DNA of 64,000 bases, from positions 1 through 64,000 of the forward strand of contig CANTFL010000362.1 in NCBI GenBank assembly GCA_947650285.1, read 5' to 3'. The position numbers were made by a program, and so were the translations under genes. Every line of letters starts with the position of its first letter. The first letter of the stretch is position 1. The DNA comes from Hyaloperonospora brassicae (lineage: Eukaryota > Oomycota > Peronosporomycetes > Peronosporales > Peronosporaceae). Below are positions 1 through 11,590 of this stretch, one piece after another. The notes beneath the pieces were generated by a model that saw only the letters and a list, made by a program, of their open reading frames with translations, ran no database searches and was not told the origin of the DNA.

Positions 1-2370
1 TAGGCAAGTTTCAGGACATCGACACTGGTACAAACTACACCATAGAGCTTCAGAACGAAGAATCTCTGATGTGCTGACACGAAAGCTGGCGTGCTTGGGT
101 GCAGCAGCTAGCGATCTACTTGCTTGTAATATCCCGAGCAAGTACTCCAGCATGATCGACACACAAGAAGCTCGACGGAGAAGGTGTTCTTCTGCTGGAA
201 GTTGTGATGGGGGCAAGATGCAGACCAATCAGCACTGCTGCACTGAACTGAGCCGTGACAGTGACAGTTGCCTTAGAGAGGTACAAGTGCCCTCGTCACT
301 ACTTGAAAAAGTCTAATGGAGAACATGATGTCGTGTCGAAAGATGAACTCGTGCTTGCTGACCGAGGCGACACGTACTACGTACAGACGGAATGCGATCG
401 ATCTATCTGAGTCGCCACGAACACATGAGGTTGATGTAGTGTATTAGGCCGTTGTCATCGATTCCGGTGGCTAAGCTGACGATCGCCGCAACACATGGCA
501 AATGCTCATACTGTGCGTGCGTTCTACGACCGACTGCGATGAAGTCTGAATGGAAATACTTACCGTGTGTTCGATGTCAAATGTAGGTCACCTGCACGTA
601 AAGGTGATTACATCGGGCGAGTGTCGACACTTTTACGGTCAAGAAGTCTTTGCATGGCTCGTGATTTGTCGGTGCTATGCAAGCAATCGATGGCGCTTCC
701 GCACACTGTGAGTATGCGACAATGGGCCATCGATCACTTGCACGGGCTATGTCGGTGATGCGATGACTTTTAGTGCAGTGTTGGGTCGGGAAAGCTCCGA
801 TCATCGGTGTGTTGTTACGTTTCAGACATCGACCTGGAACGTAGCAGGATCTGCATGTCTCGTTGTTTTGCACGCCTTGGTCACTAAGCTTACACCGCAC
901 CCGTTTCAAGAGAGACATCGGCTCCGTCGTATGCCGAAGCCGAAGCGGACGATTTGTCCTTTGGAAGACCTGTACGCACGTCTTCAGTTGCTGTCATGCC
1001 GTTGTCTTACTTTTCAATGTGCAATGCAGAGCGGGCGTCGAAGACATCAAACAGCCTATTGGCGCACCATACAATAAACTTAAATGCAAAATCATTGAAC
1101 AAATTCGTAAAGCTGAAGGTTCGTTGCTCGGTATGAATTGGTTTGTCGGAGCCAGACGAGAGATGTGGAAAAACGTGGGTCCGTTTCGTACTAATGACAG
1201 GTAATGAAATGTCAATGAGAATGTCTATCAAAGCGAATATTCGCTCACGAGATTTGCCTTTGTTGGAATATTGTAAGAAGACCACCCTTTCGGAAGAAAT
1301 ATGTGGAGAAATCACCTCTAAAAAACTATTCGGACGTAATGAGTCGGTACACTGCGCTACGGCAAGTATCGGTCATCGTGGCAGCCAACGATGCCACTAG
1401 TTACTGAAAGACGTGCGCACAGCGTACCGAGGGGGTTGGTCAATAGGTAGTCGTATCTAGACAAAGGTAATGAAGCTTACGACCGATTATGTCAAACCTG
1501 AGTTTGACGAAATGCAGTCTCGATTACATGTATAGATGCAAAGTCGTCAGTTCCTGATGTTTCCTTTGCACGCTGCCGTAAGCATCTGTCGATGCTGTTT
1601 CGTTTGAATTACTTACACTATCATCAGTCTGAGTGTATCGTTGCTGTAAAACGCTTATTCACTCAAGGGCTGAGAGCTCATTAGAATATCGATGTGCATA
1701 AGGTTATTGCACCCACGAAATGTCGTGAACAACAAGCGACTAAGCACGCAACAATAAGCAACAGCCAAGTTCCAGAAGTCGTGAAAAACACAGTCCAATG
1801 ACTCAAGTGCACAACTCAGATCAGGCATGGGATACTGGTGTCGACGGATCACTTGTTGTGCACGTACTGATTCAAATATTTGGCCATGCATAAACTAGCA
1901 ATGTGTTGTCGACGTGTCCCTGAATCACTTTCTGCAGTACTTGACCTAAGATTCACGGACGCTGCGCGCTGCCCCTACCGCATATAACCGAGCGAAACGT
2001 AGTAGGGAGCATGCTACGAGTCCCACATTTTTAGACCACAAAATTTGAAGACTTTGCACGCTTTCAGGCCGCCATCAGACGTGGTGCATGTAAGAGTACG
2101 CCGTCAGACATCGAAGGTTGAGGTGTTTTGTGACAATCACTAATATGAGTTGGTGACGATGATGTGAGATGCATTGCAATGCTTCCGTAGCTCTTCTCTA
2201 ACCCGCGAGGTAGGGCTTCTGGATACAACGGTCTGTCCGCGCCATCATCAATTTACGTCGAGCAATTTCAGACGGGACATGGGCATGCATAGACCGAGTA
2301 GGATTGCGTCCTTGGAGAGCCGTACGAAGTGTTGCAAAAGAAACGCCTCGGCAGGCTGATTTTGTAACAT

Positions 2371-2440
2371 GCACGTAGCTCATGTGGTATGGTGTGGCAG
2401 CACCATGCGAGAGGTCACTGGTTCGATATCCAGTGACTGC
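2371..2440 (+). repeat. tRNA-like sequence, possible SINE head
   Basis: An A-box-like TAGCTCATGTGG is followed about 40 bases later by GGTTCGATATCC, a B-box with one extra base. The B-box lies inside a 7-bp T-arm-like stem (TCACTGG/CCAGTGA) with an 8-nt loop. A stem ATGGTG/CACCAT sits where the anticodon arm would be. An AT-rich stretch follows. No clean cloverleaf can be drawn, so a degenerate tRNA or a tRNA-derived SINE head is likelier than a functional tRNA gene. Oomycetes are known to carry tRNA-derived SINEs. Confidence 0.35.
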
Positions 2441-2569
2441 AATAAAAATTTAAAACCTTCGGGTACTGGTGTGCCGGGGTTCACCAGCACTGTCCTGCCA
2501 GACAGTGACGTCCCCCACATTTAGCAAGTTTAGGTGTTTGTTGGAAACACACCGCCTAGATTTAGTAAT

Positions 2570-2657
2570 GTGCGACTAGACGATTAGTAATGCGCGATGT
2601 GGCGATTACTAATCTGCCCAATACCATTAGTAATGCGCAATGTGGCGATTACTAACG
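2570..2657. repeat. duplicated small hairpin, 43-bp period
   Basis: Two copies of a hairpin unit lie 43 bp apart. The first has arms ATTAGTAAT (2,583-2,591) and ATTACTAAT (2,605-2,613) with a 13-nt GC-rich loop; the second has arms at 2,626-2,634 and 2,648-2,656 with one terminal mismatch. The loops are nearly identical. Function unknown; possibly a MITE-like remnant. Confidence 0.6.
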
Positions 2658-4100
2658 TATAGGCAGAAAGAATTCAGTAGGCTTAGACTAGCAACAGGAG
2701 TTTGTGAACTAAGGACCTAAATATATTCACTTTGCATTTTGCCAACTTCATCTAGAATCGATCACTTCCTTTAAAAACGACATCACATTGCTAAAAACAA
2801 GGCGCTTCGTTGCTCGTCTGTAAGAACGGTGTTTAAATCGACATCATGTTACTAGCTCTCGTCGATTGTGTAGGATTAAGAGTCGTACACTCGAGTACGT
2901 TTTACCTGAATGCGGGCATGTTTTGGCACTACATTCGGATTTCGTAGCAAGTTGCTTCGGAGAAACTCACTTATCCAAGCCTGCAAGATCGAAAGAAGGG
3001 GCGGCGCGCAAGGCAAGTATGAGAAAAGTTCTGGCGAGGTCGTTAGATCGATACTGGGTTTGTGATGGTGGGACGATCGTCATTTACTTGGCCCATCATT
3101 CACTTCGTTTCGTCATCAACTCCTATCCCGATATAGGTCCGGCTCTTTGTATAAGTTCGTGGCTACGTGACTCGTTTCCACAACAACGATATTCGTAGCG
3201 TCGTTTTGAACTGGACTCGCACCCATGTGGCACCTTACACACCCATTTGTGCCATCTTTTGCACGCTGCACGACTTAGTGTGGAGTTCCATACACGGATT
3301 GGAAACGCCTTGGCTGGAAACAGTGGCGGGCTCAGCGACAAGACGGTCCGCATCTACGCAGGTAGCAGCAACGCAGCATTGGTGACAAGGCTCTGTGCGC
3401 TAAGGAATTGGACGCTAGTGTGCGATAGGTCAATGACTACTGTAGTAAAGCCAAACGCTTTGATTGATGTGGCACCTTTGAACACGTACATACAAGTCCT
3501 CACTCTAAGCACCATGCAGCCGCGAGTGCACAGGATTCAAGAGCATTTCTGGCAATACGTCGGTAGGAAAGGAGTGCTCCAAGTTGCTATAGCTGTGTCG
3601 CGGCCCTTTATTGCTACACGAAGGGTCTCAACACAGCAACAAACGACCGCCCCGATCAATCAAGGAATATAGCACGGTCGGAAGTTTATCGTTCGGCAAA
3701 CAAAGCTTGCGTTCGTCACCTGTTGACGCAACGCGGCAGCAAAGACGAGATCGCTACAACGTGGAGCATCCTTGAACGAGAGCGTCGGCGTGCGTATAAG
3801 CCATCCATTCAGACCAGCGACAAGCGCGTTCGACCTTATGGAGTGTGTCGGTAAACGAGACTGTAATCTCCGGCTCAATGAAGTGTGGACTTAGACGTTG
3901 TCACACGACCATCTGAGCGGTCGCAGTTGCTGCAATAACGGCAGCTGTGCCTTCTTCTTGTCGCCTGACTCGATTTTCCCATATACCATATGATGTGGTC
4001 TCGTCACAGTCCGTAAACAAACCGCTCTTTCACCACACAGGTCTGCCGTGAAATACAACGGCTTCAAGACACGCACCATCGACAGTACCATATGTGAAGG

Positions 4101-4204
4101 CATTTTCTACACGACGTGGCGCATTATGGACAAAGAGGCGTCGCATGCATGGGACATTTTCCACACGACGTGGCGCGTTATGGACATAGGAGTGTCGCAT
4201 GCAT
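4101..4204. repeat. 50-bp direct duplication
   Basis: Two 50-bp units (4,101-4,150 and 4,155-4,204) are separated by 4 bp and share the cores ACACGACGTGGCGC and GTCGCATGCAT with a handful of substitutions. The duplication ends 190 bp before the start of the secreted-protein gene, so it lies in the probable promoter region. Confidence 0.8.
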
Positions 4205-4394
4205 AGAGCTTGAATGTAGAGGTTGTTGCGCCACATCGTCACGTAAGGCCACCGGGTCTCGTACCGTGTTCACACATGCAGAATGGTTCACCGTGCTTTG
4301 AAGTTTTGCAAAGAATTAATCTCTGGCTGAGACCACTTTCGAATTTGCATCCAGCATCACACACGACTCCACCTCAACCCCATCCATCAGCACG

Positions 4395-4916
4395 ATGAAG
4401 CTCGCCGCTGGTCTAGTCCTCTCTGTCGTTGCCATTGCGGGTGTCTCCGCCGAGTCTTCCGAGACGCTGACCATCCCTTCCGGACCGACACCGACGACGG
4501 ACCCTGCACAGTTGACAGGTCTGCGTCCTCAGAATCTCTACTTGAACGGACAGCAGCCGACTACCCCTCCAAGCAATTCGGATAGGACTCGATTTTCCCC
4601 GGTCGTTCAAGAGAAACCAGACCCAGAACGTGAGCATGACACCACGAACACGTTGACCATTCTGCCTGGCAGGACGCCGGTCTTGACTCCTAAGCAATTG
4701 GAAGGACTGGGTCCCCGGACACCCGCTGGTGACAACCCTAGGCTGAGGAAAGCTATGGAAGGGCTGGGCAAACCCCCAAGCTCTGCCAGCCCCGACGAGC
4801 TTGTCTACATTGACCCCCACAAGGTGAATCAGCTGGACCCGAAGACTGGTGGCGCTAAGGGTCTTGAGGTGTATCCAGGCAAGCTTGGCAACAACAACGG
4901 CGGCGACCTTGATTAG
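4395..4916 (+). CDS. small secreted proline-rich protein with an internal repeat
   Basis: A 173-residue protein with a typical signal peptide (positive MK, hydrophobic core, cleavage near VSA-ES at residue 19-20), so it is expected to be exported. The mature part is rich in Pro, Thr and Gly, has no cysteine and no recognisable domain. A 21-residue segment is repeated: residues 25-45 and 87-107 share the pattern LTI-x2-G-x-TP-x3-P-x-QL-x-GL-x-P. A third, weaker echo (PHKVNQLDP) is near residue 145. The start is the only in-frame Met that gives a signal peptide, and no intron is needed. There is no RxLR, EER or LFLAK motif. It may be a cell-wall or apoplastic protein; function unknown. On the opposite strand a long frame exists, but it lacks coding character. 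Confidence 0.75.
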   Translation: MKLAAGLVLSVVAIAGVSAESSETLTIPSGPTPTTDPAQLTGLRPQNLYLNGQQPTTPPSNSDRTRFSPVVQEKPDPEREHDTTNTLTILPGRTPVLTPKQLEGLGPRTPAGDNPRLRKAMEGLGKPPSSASPDELVYIDPHKVNQLDPKTGGAKGLEVYPGKLGNNNGGDLD

Positions 4917-7900
4917 AACCATGGGTGGACGAAGCGAGCGACGAGCGTGTGTCAACGCTGTCGTGGAAACACAATGTGCCGACTTGAAAGGGGCGACGGC
5001 GGATTCGACATGCCTTGCGTTACGGCGCATGGGCAGGTGTGCGGCAGTGTGGTCATGCCTACAGCGATTACTGCTAGAGCTTATTACTTGATAAGCACAT
5101 TGACAATACTCGTTAGCTTTCTTGCTGTACACACGTGCATTTACAGTTCCTTGGTGTTCGCATGATAAATTTGAAGGCAAACAACGCTGGCAACATCAAG
5201 TAAGCCACATTCTGTCATCATTTCTCTCATTGAGCGCGAATCAAAGCTGAAAAGCTCAGCGTCTTCCTTCGACATCTGACAGACGCGATAGACATGTCGG
5301 CTATGAGGGTAAGCATAGGATGTGTGTCAAAGTCCAACATTGTGGTCTTGCATGACAGGCGGGGGGGGCTGAAGGGACCCCTTCCGCGAATCCGATCGCT
5401 AAGCCTGAATTCAGATACCATGTCAGTCGTACACAATCACGTTTTCGGCCACCTCAGTGTACTTTACTGACTACGGTTGAGGCAACGGCCTGTGTAGATT
5501 CTAGATTGCTTCCTTGAACGTAGAACGCCTCCGCTCTGACATGTTGACGATTCCGGTTGCGGTATCGATAGCTCTGTCTTGACTTCTTTTCGAGGTCAAT
5601 ACAAGTGTGCAAATAGTTTTGTTAGCTTCTGGCAAGCATAAGCTTCCGCTGGTTGCCCAAATTATGGGGCTGCGGCAAAGTCGTTCGCGGCAAACTTTTT
5701 ACAGAATCCAAATTTCTTCGATGAATGAACGTCGAATAGTAATGTGATAGTTTCTACTGTTTGTTCAGCAAATCATTTCAAAAATAAAGGACAGCCAAAA
5801 AATACTACAGGATGGAAAAATAAATGCAATCGATGCTCGCGGGAAAATGTATGTACGGGCGACGTATACTGCGTTCGAACACACACTTGCTCAGGATCGC
5901 ACCGAAAAATAATGAATCCTTGTCGATAGATATGCATTTTGATGCAAAGGAGATCAAGCCTTCCCGGCGATCGAAGGTGTCAGATCGGCTTTGATCCAGC
6001 ACTTACTATGATCAACTGATAGTTAATGACGCGCCAGTACCTTCGACTCAGGATGGAGATACTTAAGCTGTACGACGCGAGCATCAGTATGCTATACCAG
6101 CGCTCAAAGACCGACTATGCAAAAATTGTAGTCCAATGGAATAGGAGTGTATTGCAATACGTGTTTGGTGTGGACTGAGAGCATAGAGGGACCCACAGCA
6201 ATTCGCATGATGTTTTCACTGCAAATAGCTCTATTGTATTTATTGTCAGCATCGATACTACAATCGACAGGTATATTATCATACAACTACCACCCGTATG
6301 AGCATTTCGATTGTGATGACAGTGACATTCCATATGCATTGCGCACGCGATCGACGTAGTTTACGCTTTTTGTGCCCGCGAGCATTCGCTTGTCCTCATA
6401 CACATTGCTACAAAGTTACTGTTAGCTTTTAGAATGATGTCGAAAGCCACCTCACGTCGGGCAAGAAGTACCTGTTATTGCGTTCGGTAGGCGCCAACAT
6501 GGCATTGCGCTGTCTCCTCCATCTCATACCTACGATGTTGCCAAGGCTACACCTACGTGTTATGGACATTGGAAACCATTAAGGGCAAGAAGAAACGTGG
6601 CCTTACAATCAACGATAAACAGCGCTGCCAGGTTACATCTGAATTGTCAATGCTTCTTAGTCGTTTGGAAAAAATGCATGTCAATGGACATTGATGAATC
6701 GGTATCAATGAATGAAATAGGAGAGGGTAGCACCAATAATTACGTAGATATATACAAATGATTCCAGGCATGCGTCACTCGGTCGTCTAGTATACATCTG
6801 TGGTATTTTTTCATGTTGCGGGGAAGAGTACATTGTCTTTGAATAATATCACAATCTCATTTGTCTCCGTACAATAGACGAGAGGCTACAGAAGCGCTTT
6901 TGGACCGTGTAAGCTTACGATCGCTTGTATGCGTTCGGTGTAACGAAGTTTGTCGTGATGCTGAGGTTTTAAACACACTACTACTACCTCAGCTTAGTCG
7001 CAACCATGTCACTTTCACCTAAAGGCCAAAGACACCAGGTTAAAGACGCACTTTTAGTCTCGAGCCAGCATAACTATCCTCATGACAAGATCATCCGAAA
7101 CGATACTGCACATTTGTTTTCGAGAACCCTTTGAGGAAGCTCAAAAGGCTTACATTAAAGAGACAACTTCCTCGGCATGTGTGCAACTTGATCATGAAGT
7201 TACGGAGCCGAACCTGTCGCTGGAGATGCACATGAACACTTGATTCGGAGATGTGCACGGATTGCAGATACCAAACTGCTTTTCCTATCAGTGCAAAACG
7301 CGATCTCTTTGTCCGACTTAGCTACGATATATGTCCGCACCTGCACTTTTGTAGGTAGACAGAGTGTATGCAAACATTGGCAAACCTAGGCAGAGTCTCC
7401 TATAGCCACGACATCATGTTTGTGCGCATGTTTTGGGTGTTTGTAGCAAGGAGCGATACAATTCAACTCGACCCAATAAATGCAGGAAGTGGCACGCGTG
7501 ATGGCAGGTCTTTGGAGACGTGCATCATGTCCACGTCAACGTCAAAAAGGAAGAGCTGGTCTGGTCGCGGCGAGAGCGCATTGTCCTCAAAGATGTACAG
7601 CCAACTACCGCCACTCGACCGCTTCTACTTCAATGGTCTAGTCGTTGCGGTAGGTGCTCCCGACTTGAAGCCGAGGAGATCAGGCGACTATAGCGCACAC
7701 GTATCAGCAACACGAGCACTTACACGACTTGTGATAGCGTGTACGTTTCAGCCCGCAAAGTACGACAGTTCCTGTCCAGGACAAGTGGAAAGCATCGACA
7801 ACGGCCACAACACATGTACGCCACACAACATCCGCAATAAGAAAAAGCGTTTTATATTGCCGCGTTCAGTTCCACGTCGAGGGCGACGAGCCACAGACGA

Positions 7901-7991
7901 CGAGCGAAAAGCAGAGACAGCGCGTGGATATTATCCAGCGATACCGTCCCCTTCTTTGCCCCGTCGCGTCAGACATTGCAGACCCCACGAG
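4917..7991. other. intergenic region without recognisable genes
   Basis: AT-richer than its neighbours, with stops in all frames. Several short frames (around 5,744, 6,147 and 7,368) show no domain or coding signature. The frame entering from 7,368 runs on as the antisense shadow of the downstream minus-strand gene. I see no RNA gene here. Confidence 0.55.
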
Positions 7992-9137
7992 CTACAAAAG
8001 TGTAGCCATCGCCACGGCCACAGCCGCCGCCGCCACAAGCGCAGTGAGCTCCGGCACCGACGACGCGCTCGTGCCGTCGCTCGCGCTGATGCCCGCCGCG
8101 TTGCCGCCCGGAGCTGCACCGGCCGCACCGGCCGCGCCCGACGCCGCCGAGTCGCCCGCAGTAGTGCACCCGACCGCGACACACGCCGGTGCGCGGGGCG
8201 GCACAGTGGCCTTCGCGCAGGGCGCAGAGCCCGTCGACCCGTGTTTGTCGGCCGCGTTGGGCATCGACACGCGGCTGCCTTCGTTGCCCTGGTACGTCGT
8301 GGCCGTGACCTGCGTGCCGCTGAAGCAGATGGCGCCCGTGTTCTCCGCGTCGACCTCCATGTGTCCGGCTGTGACCGTCGGCGCCAGGACCACGATCTGA
8401 CCCGACCCCTGGGCGTCCACCTGCGCCTCGTTCGTGGCCGAGAGGCTCCCGACGTTGAACTGGAGACTCGCCGAGCCCGACGCGTCGAGCTGCACCTTGC
8501 GCACGCTCACCGACGCGTTGGCCGCGTCCACGAAGATGGCGCTCGAGCCGCTGGCTTCGACCTGGAGCTCAGCCGTCGTGCTCGTGGTCATCAAGACGCC
8601 GTCTTCCACGACGACGACGGCCGAGCGCTTGCTCTGAACGTCCGTCACGACGCCCGTGGACGCGAGAATGACTTCCGTCAGCAGGTGCCCCGTAAGCGAC
8701 GCGGTCGCGTTGCTCAGGATGAACACGTGCAAGTCGCTGTCCGGGTCATTGACGTCGTTGACGTCGTTGACGTCGTCCTGGTCGTAGTTGTCGTCGTTGT
8801 CGTTGTGGTCGTTGTCATTGTCGTTGTCGTTGACGTCGTCGTGGGCGACCGACACGGCGTCCACAACGGCGCGCGAGTCGCCCGAGATGTTCACGTAGCC
8901 GAGCACTCCCGTGGGCAGACCGGTCATGTGGCGCACGTAGACGCGGCCCACGAGGTTCAGGTCGATCGAGTGTATCGCGTCGGTCGTCGTCGTGGCTGAG
9001 ATGGTCCACTGCTTGACGAACGCCACGTTCTCGACGCTCGACGTCGACGCCTGCGCCGTGCCGGGGGTGACGGTGAAGCGGCCGGCGGCACAGGCGAGCG
9101 AGGACGACGCGACGAGGAGGAGGCGCTGGAGGTTCAT
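7992..9137 (-). CDS. secreted, probably GPI-anchored beta-repeat protein (GIN/DUF2807-like)
   Basis: A 381-residue protein. Residues 1-19 form a signal peptide (LLLVASSSLACAAG). The body (about 45-320) consists of alternating short hydrophobic strands and Ser/Ala/Asp turns of the repeated type 'x-VDAxGSGxIVV', resembling the parallel-beta head-GIN adhesin fold (DUF2807). The fold assignment is by appearance, not by search. An Asp/Asn-rich linker (about 104-133) comes from GTC/GTT-type triplet repeats. The last ~22 residues are hydrophobic (LTALVAAAAVAVAMATLL) after a small-residue Ser/Ala/Gly region, which fits a GPI-attachment signal. A likely cell-surface protein. Its paralogue is the next minus-strand gene (10,289-11,590), with which it shares the motif SMPN near the end of the beta region and the HLLTE motif. 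Confidence 0.8.
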   Translation of the reverse strand: MNLQRLLLVASSSLACAAGRFTVTPGTAQASTSSVENVAFVKQWTISATTTTDAIHSIDLNLVGRVYVRHMTGLPTGVLGYVNISGDSRAVVDAVSVAHDDVNDNDNDNDHNDNDDNYDQDDVNDVNDVNDPDSDLHVFILSNATASLTGHLLTEVILASTGVVTDVQSKRSAVVVVEDGVLMTTSTTAELQVEASGSSAIFVDAANASVSVRKVQLDASGSASLQFNVGSLSATNEAQVDAQGSGQIVVLAPTVTAGHMEVDAENTGAICFSGTQVTATTYQGNEGSRVSMPNAADKHGSTGSAPCAKATVPPRAPACVAVGCTTAGDSAASGAAGAAGAAPGGNAAGISASDGTSASSVPELTALVAAAAVAVAMATLL

Positions 9138-10288
9138 CGTACCGACTCGACTGCGATAAAGTCAGAGAGAGAGAGTGGGGGAAGAGGGACAGCCGGCGCT
9201 TGATACAGAGCTGACAAGTTCAGGAATGAATGGGACCGTCGCGAGCGCTGCTGCGGGTCGAGGCGTCGGACACGTGCGCTCGAGTGTTTACAGGCGCTGC
9301 GAGTGAGTCCCTCGTGGCGGCTCGCGAGCTGTCGGTCGACCGATCGCCTGCCCGGCGCCGTCTGATTGGGGCTCGCGGGTCTGCGACGGCCGCCGCTGCG
9401 AACGAGATGGGCAGCTTTGCAGCGGGACCGCCCGCGCTCTGGCTCGAGGCGTGCGACAGCGGCTGCTACGTGGGAAGATCAGCTGGCTACGTGCCCTTCT
9501 CTGGCGCAGCGTGTCCACAAACGGCCGCCCGTTCGCAGACTTGATTACCATTGAGTAGTCTCGAAGGCAGACGAGCGGGTCTATGTGCGGAGCCCATCGC
9601 GTGCAGACCAGATGGTCCGTGCCCCGTTTGTTAAACTTGAAGGGTGAGCGTTTGGCAGAGACAGTGTACATCGCAATAGAAACGTGTGGCAGATACAGTG
9701 TACAGAGCAATAGAAACGTGTGGCAGATACAGTGTAGCGTGAAAATCCTCTGAGCGTTTGTGGACACGGTATCGATCGACCTCTTTGTTGTTACTTCAAT
9801 CGACGCGCCTTTCGAGAAGCATGTGCTCGTCATGTCTATCTTCGCGAACAACTGCTGTGCTTCGAGAAGACGACGCTGGATTTCGTACCGGTGGGAACGA
9901 CAGAAAAGAGCGCTCTCAACAACGGCTGACCACGATTTAAGTTCCCTCTGAAGTAACGGTTCGCAGGACCATTGATGGGTGACGTTTTTTCACGACGAGT
10001 AGCTCCTCGTCACGTGGATTATCCACATTCGAGACGACAAGCGCAGCGCTAAATACGTACACAGACATTGTCTCACACGTAAACAGGTGCAAGTTGTATT
10101 GACTTCTTCTAGAAAACGTTTGCCCTTCATACATACACCGATTGAACACACGTTCATGCAGCAGACCACTAGCTTGCGAGTCGAAGAAGCAAAAAGAAGA
10201 GAGAATGCAAACTACCGTTCGACGTGTACTCAGCCCTTGCACATGTTAGTTCACGGCAAGAGCGACTACAGCCGTCCCGTGCAGTGAG
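9138..10288. other. intergenic spacer between the two GIN-like paralogues
   Basis: This stretch holds the promoter of the downstream (lower-coordinate) GIN-like gene and the 3' side of its paralogue. Open frames here have no recognisable product. It contains the 34-bp tandem repeat listed next. Confidence 0.5.
9650..9736. repeat. 34-bp tandem repeat, about 2.5 copies
   Basis: Period 34 bp, copies starting near 9,650, 9,684 and 9,718, each containing TGGCAGATACAGTGTA followed by GCAATAGAAACG. The first copy has a few substitutions and the last is partial. Confidence 0.85.
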
Positions 10289-11590
10289 TTAGTTCCCCAA
10301 TAGGTTGCCCGTAGCGTCCATGATCGCCTTCTTCGCTCCACCCATCACAGCCTTCTTTCCATTGTCAATGGCGTTCGTCGTCTCGTTCACGAGGTTGTTC
10401 TTCGCGTCGTCGAACGCCTTCAGCGGGTCCACGTTGTCCTGGTCGCGGTCGTTCTTCCTGCCGTCAGTGTCCTTGTCGTCGGTTTCATACGTTTCTTCGT
10501 CGGCAGCAACGTCCGTTTCGTTGTAAGAGCTAACAAGTGCCTTGTACACTTCGACGTCCTTACCCACATCTCCCGAGCCGGTCGCGGCCTCTTCCTCCTC
10601 CTCCTTCTCATCAGCTGCAGCACTAGCTTCGGCTTCCTTCAGGTCCTCCTGCTTGCGCTTTGGCACCGGAGTGAACTCGGAAGGCTCGCGCGGAGGCGCC
10701 TTGGACAGAGAGCACGCGGAGGTCCCGTGAGCACCAAGACCGTCGCCGTAGTTCGGCATCGAGACGGATCTCTTGCCCGTAACCTCCGGCAGAGCGGCTT
10801 TCACCTTGTGCGCCGACAGACAGATCTCGGAATCTTGCGACTCGGATTCCAGCTCGAGCTTACCGGCGATCACGACGGGGCACAGCATCTTGATGCTCGT
10901 GTCTCCAGACGCCTCGAGCTCGAGCTTCTGCCACAGATCGAGGCTCTTCGCACGGTACTGCATCCGGCCACCGCCCGTGACCAGCGCGTCGATCTCGCGC
11001 ACCTTCACCGCCGCGTTCGGCATCGAGACGTACAACGTGCTCATACCAGTGACACTGATCTTCTGCCCGCGGGTCGAGCTTCTCGTCAAAAGCACATCGT
11101 TCGTGACCACGACGTCCGCTGTGCGGCGAGTGGCGATCTTCGTCACTTTGCGCCGGTTCGACAAAAAGATCTCCGTCAGCAAGTGGCCGTGGGTGACGTC
11201 GTTGTCGAGCGACACACTGAGCTGTTTCTTCGTGTCCCCGAACACGTCGTCAAGACTCGTCAAGTCCGGGAGCAGTCCGTTCACTTCGTTGGTCACCGTA
11301 ACGGCTTCGACAATGGTCTTCGTGTTGCCCGTGACATTGACGTAGCCCACGACGTCCGACGGGATGTCACTCGAGTAGCTCACGTACACAGTGCCCGCGA
11401 GCGACAGGTCGAGCGACTCGATCTCCGTCGCGTCCGACGAGGACAGCGTCCACGACTTGGCATAGTTGGCGTACCGAGAATTCATCTCGGACCTCGTCGT
11501 TCGGTCCCCATCGACCTTGAAGTCAGCCAACGCGATCGTGGAGAAGACAGAGGCCGCAATGACACACACTTGCCAGCCAGAGGTCCGCAT
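10289..11590 (-). CDS. secreted beta-repeat protein (GIN/DUF2807-like) with acidic C-terminal tail
   Basis: I place the start at the Met at 11,588-11,590, which gives a 433-residue protein with a clear signal peptide (MRTSGWQVCVIAASVFSTIA). The frame stays open 39 codons further upstream, but that extension would bury the signal peptide. Residues about 35-300 show the same strand-turn pattern as the neighbour at 7,992-9,137, including HLLTE and SMPN, so the two are tandem paralogues. After residue ~300 they differ: here a Lys/Glu/Asp-rich low-complexity region leads into an amphipathic Ala/Lys/Asn tail ending in LLGN, with no GPI signal. This copy is therefore probably released rather than anchored. 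No intron is needed. Function unknown. Confidence 0.8.
   Translation of the reverse strand: MRTSGWQVCVIAASVFSTIALADFKVDGDRTTRSEMNSRYANYAKSWTLSSSDATEIESLDLSLAGTVYVSYSSDIPSDVVGYVNVTGNTKTIVEAVTVTNEVNGLLPDLTSLDDVFGDTKKQLSVSLDNDVTHGHLLTEIFLSNRRKVTKIATRRTADVVVTNDVLLTRSSTRGQKISVTGMSTLYVSMPNAAVKVREIDALVTGGGRMQYRAKSLDLWQKLELEASGDTSIKMLCPVVIAGKLELESESQDSEICLSAHKVKAALPEVTGKRSVSMPNYGDGLGAHGTSACSLSKAPPREPSEFTPVPKRKQEDLKEAEASAAADEKEEEEEAATGSGDVGKDVEVYKALVSSYNETDVAADEETYETDDKDTDGRKNDRDQDNVDPLKAFDDAKNNLVNETTNAIDNGKKAVMGGAKKAIMDATGNLLGN

Larger units (their letters stand above)
1..4394. other. gene-poor region, no intact gene recognised
   Basis: No reading frame here has a convincing start, domain or homologue that I recognise. 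Short open stretches exist in all frames but have no consistent composition. Around 1,600-1,680 a few codons (H-Q-S-E-x-x-V-A-V-K-R) faintly resemble the end of a Copia RNase H region, but this is too weak to call. The region also holds a tRNA-like motif, a duplicated small hairpin and a 50-bp direct duplication, listed separately. It is probably transposon debris upstream of the secreted-protein gene at 4,395. Confidence 0.5.

Noticed and set aside
4413..5180. 255-codon minus-strand frame
   Set aside because: Antisense to the secreted protein gene; Arg/Cys-rich, no domain. The plus strand has a clear signal peptide and repeat.
7368..8999. 543-codon plus-strand frame
   Set aside because: Arg/Val-rich composition with long VVVVV runs; it is the antisense shadow of the GIN-like gene and its triplet repeat. 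The minus-strand frame has the signal peptide and ordered domains.
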